DNA from: Eubacterium sp.
Lineage (GTDB): Bacteria; Bacillota_A; Clostridia; Lachnospirales; Lachnospiraceae
Direction of reading: 5' to 3'
DNA: 17,497 bases
Assembly: GCA_023663915.1 (NCBI GenBank)
Contig: JAMPGN010000073.1
Location: 1-17,497, forward strand
A program made the position numbers and the translations under genes. How positions within the stretch are numbered: the stretch's first letter is position 1; each line of letters begins with the position of its first letter. Positions 1 through 6,829 of this stretch are shown here, piece by piece. The notes below the pieces were generated by a model, which saw only the letters and a program-made list of their open reading frames with translations, was not told the DNA's origin and did no database searches.

Positions 1-172
1 CCGCTGCAACGGTAACGGTGCAGGCTGTGTAAACCCCATCCGAAGCAAGACCAAACAGAAAGCGACAGATTTGCCCGATCTGCTTTCAGGTGGGTCGCTT
101 GAGGTATCCGGTGACGGATATCCTAGATAGATGATCATTCACGACATAACCCGGCTTATCGTTCTGCTTAGT
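1..172 (+). ncRNA. rnpB: RNase P RNA, 3' part (partial at window edge)
   Basis: This is the catalytic RNA of ribonuclease P, which trims the 5' leader from pre-tRNAs. Conserved 3'-half signatures are directly visible: GTAAACCCCATCCGAAGCAAG near 28-48, the GAGGTATCCGGTGACGGATATCC hairpin region around 101-123, and the near-universal end CACGACATAACCCGGCTTATC near 140-160. The 5' half, including the strand that pairs with the end of the RNA in helix P1, lies outside the window, so the exact 3' end (about 170-175) is inferred. The preserved blocks match the type A (ancestral) bacterial form rather than the Bacillus type B form. No strong T-run directly follows the RNA; the first terminator-like hairpin is at 238-270. 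Confidence 0.93.
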
Positions 173-185
173 CATTAGAAAATGT

Positions 186-214
186 TTGAAAAAGTGCATA
201 GAGTGGTATATGAT
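186..214 (+). promoter_or_regulatory. Putative sigma-A promoter after rnpB
   Basis: TTGAAA (186-191) is followed after exactly 17 nt by TATGAT (209-214), close to the housekeeping consensus. The expected start of transcription is near 221. It would give the protease gene an mRNA leader of about 140 nt that contains the hairpin at 238-266. Inferred from sequence only. Confidence 0.55.
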
Positions 215-237
215 TAGTAAGGGTTTTTGCACTTAGG

Positions 238-270
238 AAAATCTCTCCTGAACAGGGGGAGATTTTGTTA
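238..270 (+). terminator. Terminator-like hairpin between rnpB and the protease gene
   Basis: An 11-bp stem pairs 238-248 (AAAATCTCTCC) with 256-266 (GGGGAGATTTT, one G-U pair) around a 7-nt loop, and the sequence then runs TTTTGTTA. The T-run is short. It may end rnpB transcripts or attenuate transcripts started at the promoter at 186-214. Confidence 0.6.
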
Positions 271-364
271 TGTGTGGTGTATATGGAGAAGATTCAACGA
301 TATTACGCATATAATACTGCATATAGGGAAACTATTTGTTGACAGAAAGGCGTGGTCATATAAT

Positions 365-1177
365 ATGAGATGCAGTAAATTTCCGATTATTAGGCTGCCC
401 GTATTTGTTATCATTTGTATTCTGCTTCAATCACCGCTATCTGTACGGGCAGAAGGGCAGCGGCTGCCACGCTTAATCCAGACGGTGACGGAGCAGGATA
501 TCTATGAGGGTATGCTAGCACTCGATTTTTTAAAAACGCCTGTTCTGGAAAAGGAAGACTGTGCCGCAGCGTATGAAAATGTAAAAAACTGTGTTGTGCG
601 GGTGCAGATGGGGAATGCTCATGGCAGCGGGATCATATGGGAAATGACGCAGGAGGCGATCATTGTCGCCACGAACAGACATGTATTGGAATATTGGAAG
701 TATAACAATAGTTATGTATATTTTGCGCAAGGGTATTACGCGGATGCGGCAATACTCGGCGTGTCAAAGCAGTACGACGTAGGATTCCTTCGTATCGACA
801 ATGCGCAGTTTACCTACGAGGAGTTAGAAAAGTTTCGGAGCGTCCGCAAAGACGAGGAAGTCTATGTGGGGCTACGTGAGGGAGATGCGATGTTTTCTGT
901 GGATTCTGCGTCAGGCACGGACGAGGCGCGATATTTTGAGGCGACCGTGGGCGATCCGCACAAGTATATAGAAGATTTTGGTGCTTATATGCTGTACGGA
1001 CATGGATTTGCCAAGGAGGGCATGTCTGGCGGCGGAGCGTTTGACGGGCGGGGGTATCTGATCGGAATGACGACAGGCGGAACGTACCAGAACGAGACTG
1101 CCAGCGTACCGCTGCCGGATATCGTGGAAGCATATAAGACAGTCGTGCAGATGGAGGCAAATAATATTACGGAATAG
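365..1177 (+). CDS. Secreted trypsin-like (HtrA/S1C-type) serine protease without PDZ domain
   Basis: A 270-residue exported protease-like protein. Residues 1-29 form a signal peptide (basic start, hydrophobic 11-23, likely cut after VRA). The trypsin fold follows: GSGII near 87-91, TNRHV with His106, YDVGFLRI with Asp138, and GMSGG with Ser221, so the full His-Asp-Ser triad is in place. Members of the HtrA family usually carry C-terminal PDZ domains; none fits here, since the chain ends soon after the catalytic domain. The reading frame is open back to 227, but that part overlaps a terminator-like hairpin and lacks a ribosome site, so the first ATG (365) giving a clean signal peptide was chosen. 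Even there the only upstream AAAGG is 14 nt away, so the start is not certain. The next gene follows after 13 nt. The substrate is unknown; surface protein quality control is the family's usual role. Confidence 0.8.
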   Translation: MRCSKFPIIRLPVFVIICILLQSPLSVRAEGQRLPRLIQTVTEQDIYEGMLALDFLKTPVLEKEDCAAAYENVKNCVVRVQMGNAHGSGIIWEMTQEAIIVATNRHVLEYWKYNNSYVYFAQGYYADAAILGVSKQYDVGFLRIDNAQFTYEELEKFRSVRKDEEVYVGLREGDAMFSVDSASGTDEARYFEATVGDPHKYIEDFGAYMLYGHGFAKEGMSGGGAFDGRGYLIGMTTGGTYQNETASVPLPDIVEAYKTVVQMEANNITE

Positions 1178-1190
1178 AGGAAACGCATAT

Positions 1191-2180
1191 ATGGATATGG
1201 AATGGGAAGACGGGATTAAGTTTGAGATCAGGGAAAACAGCGCTGCACTTGTGTGTGGAGTGTTTGCGATTGGGATTTCTGTTTTTATTTTTATTATGTG
1301 GATATTGCACCCGTCGGGCAGAGGCGGCGGCGCGCTTTTCTATATACCGCTTCTTTTGATGCTTCTTTTCGGAGTTTTGAATCTAGTGGTGTTTTTTCAG
1401 AGAAAAATGATCGTGGAGGAGATGAATATATGTTATGTAAACTTATTTGGAAAAAGGAAAGAGTTTACGCTCGATGAGATTGGCTTTTGCAAAATAGGCG
1501 GTAACGGGGGAGACGGTGGGATTGTTCTGTACGATTTGCTTGGAAATAAGTTATGTAAACTTGGAATTGATATGCACGGATTTGGAGAGTTTCATCAATA
1601 TCTCATAGACAATCAGGTCAGGGTCGAGTGGAACAAGAAACGCATGAACAGCGAAACGGCACTTTTGATTGACGCAATCCAGAGGGAGACTTCCGTCTGC
1701 GAGGAGGAGATTCGCAAATGTTCGGAAATGTTTTACGAGAGATTAGAATCAGTTTTTCGGGAATGGGAGAAAAGGAATCAGAAATTTGACGTATGCTGGG
1801 AGATCGGTTTTGCCGAATATACATTGGAGGATATGGAGAAAAAGTGCAGATTCTGTGACCGCGTAAGCTCGATCGACGTAAATCAGGCGGCTCTGCCAAT
1901 GTCTTATGAATGCTTCTTCGAGGCATATTTAAAATGCGGCGGCGAGTACGTCGTAAACAGGAAAGGCGAGGAGGTCAATGTGATACTGCCGTATCTTGTC
2001 AGAAGCAAGTCATGCCGGATTGGCGAAGGGACGCGGATTCGGAAAGCAGATGAAGAGAGCATGATCGACAGGCTTAAGCTGCATCTGGAAGGGCTTGCTA
2101 AGGAACTGCCGAGACACAGATACCATACGGAGGCATTTGAGATACGCCATGGACTAAGTAAGGCGGCGGGGCTTAGGTAA
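1191..2180 (+). CDS. Unrecognised protein with two N-terminal membrane helices and a possible PH-like domain
   Basis: A 329-residue protein that I do not recognise with confidence. Two hydrophobic helices lie at about residues 17-39 and 48-69, joined by a short Gly-rich loop, so the remaining 260 residues probably sit in the cytoplasm. Residues about 72-145 alternate short beta-like stretches (IVEEMNICYVNLFGKRKEFTL, then IVLYDLLGNKLCKL), a pattern seen in bacterial PH-like domains attached to membrane helices; this is only a resemblance. The C-terminal half is charged and mostly helical with a CRFC pair at 219-222. AGAGG lies 11 nt before the ATG, and the gene begins 13 nt after the protease, so the two are probably cotranscribed. 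A second in-frame ATG at 1197 is possible. No function is proposed. Confidence 0.7.
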   Translation: MDMEWEDGIKFEIRENSAALVCGVFAIGISVFIFIMWILHPSGRGGGALFYIPLLLMLLFGVLNLVVFFQRKMIVEEMNICYVNLFGKRKEFTLDEIGFCKIGGNGGDGGIVLYDLLGNKLCKLGIDMHGFGEFHQYLIDNQVRVEWNKKRMNSETALLIDAIQRETSVCEEEIRKCSEMFYERLESVFREWEKRNQKFDVCWEIGFAEYTLEDMEKKCRFCDRVSSIDVNQAALPMSYECFFEAYLKCGGEYVVNRKGEEVNVILPYLVRSKSCRIGEGTRIRKADEESMIDRLKLHLEGLAKELPRHRYHTEAFEIRHGLSKAAGLR

Positions 2181-2415
2181 GGTGACAGGGCTTGCAGGGC
2201 AGGGGTCAAGAAAGGAGAAGCGGCAAACAGCGGGAGCGGATGGGATGCCATGGTGAAAGCGGAAAAAGGGGGAAGGGATTCGGGATATACACTGACGGTA
2301 AAATATGGTAAAATGGAACGGTAGAAGGAAACAGCATAGATGAATAACGGGCGTTGTTAAATTCTGTTAAGATAGGCTGTGCGAGACAGTCATGTTAGGA
2401 AAGGGAGGGTTTTTT

Positions 2416-3288
2416 ATGGCGTTATTTCAAATCAGCAACGAGAAAATCACGATACAGATTGACAGTATGGGGGCGGAGCTTAAGTCGCTCAAAAGCCTTG
2501 CTTCGGGCAAAGAATATATGTGGAATGCCGATCCCAAATATTGGAAACGGACTTCGCCGGTTCTTTTTCCCTTAGTTGGCGGATTGAAGGATGGTGTTTA
2601 CCGGGTAGATGGTAAGGAATATCCGATGGGGCAGCATGGTTTTGCCAGGGATATGGAGTTTAAATTGAAGAGTCAGGTGGCTCATGAGATATGGTTTATT
2701 TTGGAGTCGGACGACGAGACGTTGAAGAAATATCCTTATCCGTTCTGTCTGGAATTGGGATATGAACTGGCTGACCAGACTGTGATCTTCAAATGGAGAG
2801 TGAAGAATCCGGCAAAGGAGCGTATGTATTTCGCGATTGGCGGACATCCGGCATTTCTGTGTCCAATCGAGGGAGGCACGAAGCAGAGCGACTACAGCAT
2901 TCGCTTTGATGCAAAAGAACAGGTGCTATCCTCCTGTATTGAAAACGGGCTTGTCAGTGGTGAGAAAATAACATATGCTCTTTTGAATGGTGTCCTGCCG
3001 GTGACGGAGCACTTGTTTGACGGCGATGCGCTGGTGATTGAACACGATCAGGCGCACAGTGTTTCGCTGGTAAAACCAGATGGTACGGATTATCTGACGG
3101 TTGAGTTCGATGCACCGCTTTTCGGGATCTGGTCTCCACCGCAGAAACAGGCGCCTTTTATCTGTATTGAGCCTTGGTACGGCAGATGTGACAGGGAGGG
3201 CTATGAAGGAGAATGGAAAGACCGGGAATGGATGCAGGTTCTTGAGGCGGGTGAGACGTTTATGGCGGAATATAAGGTGATTGTATAG
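2416..3288 (+). CDS. Aldose 1-epimerase family protein (LacX-type galactose mutarotase-like)
   Basis: A 290-residue cytoplasmic protein of the galactose mutarotase-like superfamily, which interconverts alpha and beta anomers of sugars. Family features seen: an N-terminal GAELKSL segment, RTSPVLFPLVG, the HGFAR motif (catalytic-region His), GGHPAF (second conserved His), and the late CIEPWYGRCD block with the Glu expected to act as base. Length and the ordering of these blocks fit the LacX/YeaD-like branch rather than the longer GalM. The frame opens at 2392, but GGGAGGG at 2403-2409 sits at the right distance from the ATG at 2416, which also removes an odd leading octapeptide. It stands in a 235-nt gap after the previous gene and 18 nt before the ABC genes. 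The natural sugar cannot be told from sequence. Confidence 0.88.
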   Translation: MALFQISNEKITIQIDSMGAELKSLKSLASGKEYMWNADPKYWKRTSPVLFPLVGGLKDGVYRVDGKEYPMGQHGFARDMEFKLKSQVAHEIWFILESDDETLKKYPYPFCLELGYELADQTVIFKWRVKNPAKERMYFAIGGHPAFLCPIEGGTKQSDYSIRFDAKEQVLSSCIENGLVSGEKITYALLNGVLPVTEHLFDGDALVIEHDQAHSVSLVKPDGTDYLTVEFDAPLFGIWSPPQKQAPFICIEPWYGRCDREGYEGEWKDREWMQVLEAGETFMAEYKVIV

Positions 3289-3306
3289 AATACAGGAGGG
3301 GCAGGT

Positions 3307-4005
3307 ATGGCACCTATTGTACAGTGTATGGGGCTGACGAAGGTATTCGGCAGTAAAGCAGCCCTCAATCAGATTTATCTGAATCTGGAACGCGGCAGGA
3401 TCATCGGGCTGCTCGGTCCGAACGGCAGCGGGAAGACGACTCTGATTAAGATCATGAACGGATTGCTGAAATCGACAGCAGGCGATATCTTTATTAACGG
3501 ATTGAGACCGGGGATAGAAACAAAATACAGGATTTCCTATCTTCCGGAGCGCACTTATCTGCAGCCCGGTATGAAAGTCATGGAGATCGTACAGTATTTT
3601 CAGGATTTTTATCCGGATTTTAGGGTGGACAGGGCTTATGATATGCTCGCGCGCCTTCAGATACAGCCTTATGAGAGGCTTAAGAACCTGTCCAAGGGGA
3701 CAAAAGAGAAGGTACAGCTCATTCTGGTGATGAGCAGGGATGCCGACCTGTATATTCTCGATGAGCCGATCGCGGGTGTTGATCCGGCATCCAGAGACTA
3801 TATTTTACATACGATCGTGCAGAATTATAACAGAAATGCGACGATATTATTATCCACCCACCTTATTGCTGATGTGGAGAATATTTTGGACGAAGTAGTG
3901 TTTATCCGGTACGGCAGCATCGTATTGCAGGCGGGAGCCGAACAGATTAGACAGAATGAAGGCAAGTCCATAGACCGCTTCTTCAGGGAGGTGTTCGCAT
4001 GTTAG
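3307..4005 (+). CDS. ABC transporter ATP-binding protein
   Basis: A 232-residue nucleotide-binding subunit. Walker A GPNGSGKT is at 37-44, the signature is a variant LSKGT at 128-132 instead of LSGGQ, Walker B LYILDEP is at 148-154 followed by the D-loop AGVDP, and the H-loop is STH with His185. The residue expected at the Q-loop falls in a SYLPE stretch. These variants are typical of the YtrB-like group of small export/regulatory ABC systems in Firmicutes. AGGAGGGG gives a strong ribosome site before the ATG. The gene overlaps the permease gene by 7 nt, so the two are translationally coupled. YtrB-type operons often begin with a GntR-family repressor; none is present here. The substrate is unknown. 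Confidence 0.92.
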   Translation: MAPIVQCMGLTKVFGSKAALNQIYLNLERGRIIGLLGPNGSGKTTLIKIMNGLLKSTAGDIFINGLRPGIETKYRISYLPERTYLQPGMKVMEIVQYFQDFYPDFRVDRAYDMLARLQIQPYERLKNLSKGTKEKVQLILVMSRDADLYILDEPIAGVDPASRDYILHTIVQNYNRNATILLSTHLIADVENILDEVVFIRYGSIVLQAGAEQIRQNEGKSIDRFFREVFAC

Positions 4006-4781
4006 GGAAATTGATGAAATACGAATGGCAGTTCACATGGAAACTGCTTGCTCCGGCGAATCTGCTGATCGTTGTGATGACGGTTCTTGCGTGTTTCACA
4101 GTGCGTATAGATGCTTTTGACACGGATAATGAAGGGATTATTTTCAGTGTGATTATCATTATCCTGACTTATATTGCCAGCATGTTTGTGGTGATGATCG
4201 GGACGGTGCTCTATCTGATTCATCGGTTTTATACCTCTACATACGGTGATCAGGGGTATCTGCTGCATACCCTGCCGGTAGATAAGCACCATATTATCAT
4301 CGCCAAAGTTTTAGTCAGCACGGGGTGGGTTGTATTCAGCTCAATTCTGATCTATTTGTCGGTATTGCTTTTGTTTCATGAAGAAGGAGATATCTTTTCG
4401 CAGATGATCGACAGCATAAGCAGTTCGGCGGAGTGGTCGGGGGCGGAAAGCGTCAGCGCGTTTGCGGTAGTCATGACGCTGGTTTCGTCGTTGGTTCTGA
4501 TGTTTGCCAGAGTACTAAAGGTGACGGCATGTATCTCGTTAGGGCAGTTATCCAATAATCATAAATTGCTGGCAGCATTTGGGTTTTATTTCCTAAGCTA
4601 CATTGTACAGCAAATCGTGAATGGGATTTATTACGCGTTTCTCGGATATGTCAATACAATAACGGGTGATTGGTATTTCGGGCGGACTTGGGAATTTTCG
4701 ATGCTGACAGGATTGATATATTGTGTTGCTTTTTACATGATTACATGGCTTGTTATGGAGAAGAAATTGAATTTGGATTAA
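3999..4781 (+). CDS. ABC transporter permease subunit
   Basis: A 260-residue integral membrane protein with about six hydrophobic spans (near residues 16-35, 48-72, 103-125, 150-172, 185-208 and 232-252), the layout of ABC-2-like permeases. It starts at an ATG within the last codons of the ATPase gene and is served by GGGAGG. It ends just before a strong hairpin at 4792-4834, so this pair is probably the end of its transcript. The protein has no sequence signature that reveals the substrate; partnership with the preceding ATPase is inferred from overlap and orientation. Confidence 0.85.
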   Translation: MLGKLMKYEWQFTWKLLAPANLLIVVMTVLACFTVRIDAFDTDNEGIIFSVIIIILTYIASMFVVMIGTVLYLIHRFYTSTYGDQGYLLHTLPVDKHHIIIAKVLVSTGWVVFSSILIYLSVLLLFHEEGDIFSQMIDSISSSAEWSGAESVSAFAVVMTLVSSLVLMFARVLKVTACISLGQLSNNHKLLAAFGFYFLSYIVQQIVNGIYYAFLGYVNTITGDWYFGRTWEFSMLTGLIYCVAFYMITWLVMEKKLNLD

Positions 4782-4789
4782 ATTAAAAA

Positions 4790-4840
4790 TGAAACACCGA
4801 TAAGTACTGGAAGATAATGTATTTATCGGTGTTTTGAATG
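4790..4840. terminator. Hairpin terminator between convergent genes, possibly bidirectional
   Basis: A perfect 12-bp stem pairs AAACACCGATAA (4792-4803) with TTATCGGTGTTT (4823-4834) around a 19-nt loop. T-rich sequence follows on the plus strand, and on the minus strand the stem is followed by CATTTTTAATTTAA. It lies between the ABC permease gene and the oppositely oriented hicB and could serve both. Confidence 0.8.
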
Positions 4841-4842
4841 CA

Positions 4843-5244
4843 TTAAAGTGTCGTCCCGATCTTTTGGAGCAATGCTTCCTGCAGGACTTGTGAAAAGTTG
4901 ATGTCTAGGGCTAGAGCCGCCTCATTTAGCCATTCGGGAATGGTGAGCGTCTTTTTAACCGCCTTGGAATTAGTGCGTTTTTGATAAGCGAGCATGTCAA
5001 ATTCGATGACAACGCAGTATTCGTCCGCAGAAGTGCCGACTTTACATGGTTCAGAAGGGATCGGGATTTCAAGGTTTTCCGCTTTGCGGCTGGAAATTGC
5101 GAGTCCCAACGCATCTACAGCCATTTCATAAGCATGCTGCATATTGTCGCCCTGTGTCATGCATTCCGGAAGATCAGGAAAGGTGATCCAGAAGCCGCCT
5201 TCTTCTGCAACATGGAAAATAGCCGGATAAAATAATTTATTCAT
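4843..5244 (-). CDS. hicB: HicB family antitoxin
   Basis: A 133-residue protein with the HicB layout: an N-terminal partial RNase H-like fold (YPAIFHVAEEGGFWITFPDLPECMTQG, then MAVDALGLAI) that in the family masks the HicA toxin, and a C-terminal ribbon-helix-helix type DNA-binding part (KKTLTIPEWLNEAALALDINFSQVLQEAL, residues about 101-129). GGAGGT stands 8 nt before the ATG on the minus strand. It lies 27 nt downstream of the position where a full-length hicA would end, giving the usual toxin-first order. By analogy it represses its own promoter at 5491-5519. The reading frame is intact and of normal length. Confidence 0.9.
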   Translation of the reverse strand: MNKLFYPAIFHVAEEGGFWITFPDLPECMTQGDNMQHAYEMAVDALGLAISSRKAENLEIPIPSEPCKVGTSADEYCVVIEFDMLAYQKRTNSKAVKKTLTIPEWLNEAALALDINFSQVLQEALLQKIGTTL

Positions 5245-5271
5245 AGATATACCTCCATATGGGAGACAGGG

Positions 5272-5460
5272 TTATTTTAAACCCGCCTGCTTTAATATTG
5301 TTTGTTCCATTCCTTTTTTTTAATCTTTAGAATGATAAGGAACAATTACAGTTTTGCCGGTTCTGGAATTTTTCATTTTAATGTGTGAACCATTTTGGCT
5401 GACTGATTCAAAACCGTTCTTACGCAGATATTTGATCATTTCGATTGAGGTCATTGGCAT
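5272..5460 (-). pseudogene. hicA: HicA mRNA interferase toxin, interrupted by an in-frame TAA
   Basis: Reading the minus strand from the ATG at 5460 gives a 46-residue HicA-like protein (MPMTSIEMIKYLRKNGFESV at the start, then QNGSHIKMKNSRTGKTVIVP) that includes the Gly-Ser-His of the family's catalytic His. After VPYHSKD the frame meets TAA at 5322-5320. If that codon is passed, the same frame goes on for 15 residues (KKGMEQTILKQAGLK) to TAA at 5274-5272, exactly the C-terminal helix expected of a 60-62 residue HicA. A single base change from TTA (Leu) would explain this. I infer a truncated, probably inactive toxin; a C-terminally short active form, readthrough or a sequencing error cannot be excluded. 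The ribosome site is weak, and a second ATG at 5454 is possible. Confidence 0.8.
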
Positions 5461-5490
5461 TTTTCTTATTTCATCCGCTTATCCGAGAAT

Positions 5491-5519
5491 AGAATAACAC
5501 GTATTCACACGTATGTCAA
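5491..5519 (-). promoter_or_regulatory. hicAB promoter with a direct repeat filling the spacer (probable HicB operator)
   Basis: On the minus strand, TTGACA (5519-5514) and TATTCT (5496-5491) are separated by exactly 17 nt. The spacer plus one base is two copies of ATACGTGT (5514-5507 and 5504-5497) one helical turn (10 bp) apart. The expected start of transcription is about 24 nt before the hicA ATG. The placement, covering the space between -35 and -10, fits autorepression by the ribbon-helix-helix domain of HicB. Confidence 0.72.
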
Positions 5520-5573
5520 TATGAAAATATAATTATCCTCATAGAGGTTTTGATGATTAAGATTTCGTCAGTC

Positions 5574-5602
5574 TTGACATATTTTAAAAAAAGGAAGAAA
5601 AT
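5574..5602 (+). promoter_or_regulatory. Putative promoter for the CobW-type GTPase genes
   Basis: A perfect TTGACA (5574-5579) is followed after 17 nt by GAAAAT (5597-5602), with AATAAT at 5600-5605 as another choice of -10. It lies 37-65 nt before the ATG at 5639. I did not find a clear Zur-type inverted repeat in the 178-nt region between hicA and this gene. Confidence 0.45.
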
Positions 5603-5638
5603 AATTAGGAATTTATATAGAAAGGCTGGTGTATTATT

Positions 5639-6805
5639 ATGACTAAGATCGATATTGTTTCCGGATTTCTTGGCGCAGGAAAGACAACACTTATCAAGAA
5701 GCTGTTAAAAGAGGCTTTGGCAGATACAAAAGTTGTATTGATAGAGAACGAGTTCGGTGAGATCGGTATCGATGGCGGATTTTTAAAAGAGGCGGGTATC
5801 GAGATCAAGGAGATGAACTCCGGCTGTATCTGCTGTTCACTGGTTGGAGATTTTGGCGCTTCCCTGCGGGAAGTATTGGATACTTATGCGCCGGAGCGTA
5901 TTTTGATCGAGCCGTCGGGAGTGGGCAAACTGTCCGACGTTATGAAAGCGGTACAGGATGCCATGGCTGACAGGGACGTGGAGTTAAACAGCGCCGTAGC
6001 GGTTGTGGATGCATGTAAATGTAAAATGTATATGAGGAATTTCGGTGAGTTCTTCATCAATCAGATCGAACATGCCGGGACGATCGTCTTAAGCCGGACG
6101 GACAAGTTGAGCGAAGATAAGCTGGCGGCATGCGTGGAAATGGTACGTGAGCACAATGCGAAGGCGACGATTATCACAACGCCATGGGATGCGCTGGAGG
6201 GCAGGGATATCCTTGAGACGATTGAGGGAGCCAAAGATCTGGAAGCGGAACTGATGCGGGAGGTGATGGAGCTTCACGAGCATGACGACCATGAGCATCA
6301 CCACGACCATGATGAGCACGACCACCATAGCCACGAGCATCACCACGACCACGATGAGCACGACCACCACAGCCACGAGCATCACCACGACTATGATGAG
6401 CATGAACACCATAACCATGAGCATGACGAGCACGAGTATCATCATGACCATGATGACCACGATCACGACCATCACAGCCACGATCATGATCATCACCACC
6501 ACGATGGACACCATCACCATCATCACGCGGATGAGATTTTCACGAGCTGGGGCTTGGAGACTCCTGCGGCATATGAGAAGGCGGAGATTGAGCATATTCT
6601 CGCGGAACTTGGTAAGGAGGATGTTTACGGTATCGTTCTGCGTGCAAAAGGCATGGTTCCTGCAGCGGACGGCGGCTGGATCTATTTCGATTACGTTCCG
6701 GAGGAGAGCAATGTCAGGGACGGCAAACCGGATGTTACCGGTAAGCTTTGTGTGATTGGTTCTATGCTGAATGAAGGAAAATTAGCGGAACTGTTCAAGA
6801 AGTAA
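5639..6805 (+). CDS. COG0523 (CobW-type) GTPase with a long histidine-rich metal-binding segment
   Basis: A 388-residue P-loop GTPase of the metal-chaperone family. Walker A GFLGAGKT is at 9-16, the family's CxCC motif (CICC) at 63-66, Walker B ILIEPSG at 88-94, and SRTD at 152-155 replaces the usual NKxD guanine-recognition motif. Residues 213-296 hold about 47 histidines mixed with Asp and Glu, ending in a run of six His. A CobW_C-like domain follows at about 300-388. The family binds Zn, Co or Ni and hands the metal to target proteins; such His tracts serve as metal binding or storage. The tract sits between the GTPase and C-terminal domains. The ribosome site (AAAGG, 13 nt away) is weak. 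The next gene, a divergent paralogue, begins 24 nt downstream, so the two form an operon. Which metal is used cannot be read from sequence. Confidence 0.92.
   Translation: MTKIDIVSGFLGAGKTTLIKKLLKEALADTKVVLIENEFGEIGIDGGFLKEAGIEIKEMNSGCICCSLVGDFGASLREVLDTYAPERILIEPSGVGKLSDVMKAVQDAMADRDVELNSAVAVVDACKCKMYMRNFGEFFINQIEHAGTIVLSRTDKLSEDKLAACVEMVREHNAKATIITTPWDALEGRDILETIEGAKDLEAELMREVMELHEHDDHEHHHDHDEHDHHSHEHHHDHDEHDHHSHEHHHDYDEHEHHNHEHDEHEYHHDHDDHDHDHHSHDHDHHHHDGHHHHHHADEIFTSWGLETPAAYEKAEIEHILAELGKEDVYGIVLRAKGMVPAADGGWIYFDYVPEESNVRDGKPDVTGKLCVIGSMLNEGKLAELFKK
6296..6421 (+). repeat. Three tandem 42-bp repeats in the His-rich segment
   Basis: The segment contains three successive 14-codon units: HHHDHDEHDHHSHE (6296-6337), the same peptide (6338-6379) and HHHDYDEHEHHNHE (6380-6421). 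Units 1 and 2 differ at only two synonymous third positions, while unit 3 has changed more. This indicates growth of the tract by in-frame duplication, the newest being units 1 and 2. Confidence 0.88.
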
Positions 6806-6829
6806 GAAGATAGGAAGGTGGGACACTAT

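Noticed and set aside
339..364. TTGACA and TATAAT near the protease start as its promoter
   Set aside because: The spacing is only 14 nt and the -10 touches the ATG, so transcription would start after the start codon; kept only as an oddity.
2181..2415. A 25-codon frame starting near 2250 and an extended -10 like sequence (TGTTAAGAT, 2365-2373) in the gap before the epimerase gene
   Set aside because: The short frame has no clear ribosome site or similarity, and the -10 lacks a matching -35; also a 6-bp hairpin at 2375-2391 is too weak to call. I see no firm feature in this 235-nt gap.
5461..5638. A zinc-responsive Zur operator upstream of the CobW genes
   Set aside because: No inverted repeat resembling the Gram-positive Zur box was found; the only clear repeat belongs to the hicAB promoter on the other strand.
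6296..6421. Regular 42-bp repeats that might suggest a CRISPR array or non-coding satellite
   Set aside because: The units are in-frame, without spacers, and code for the His/Asp/Glu tract of an intact CobW-type protein.
6089..6755. Open frames on the other strand and in another plus-strand frame through the His-rich region
   Set aside because: They are low-complexity shadows (Val/Met-rich or Thr/Met-rich) made by CAC/CAT/GAC codons of the real gene, with no ribosome site or family resemblance.
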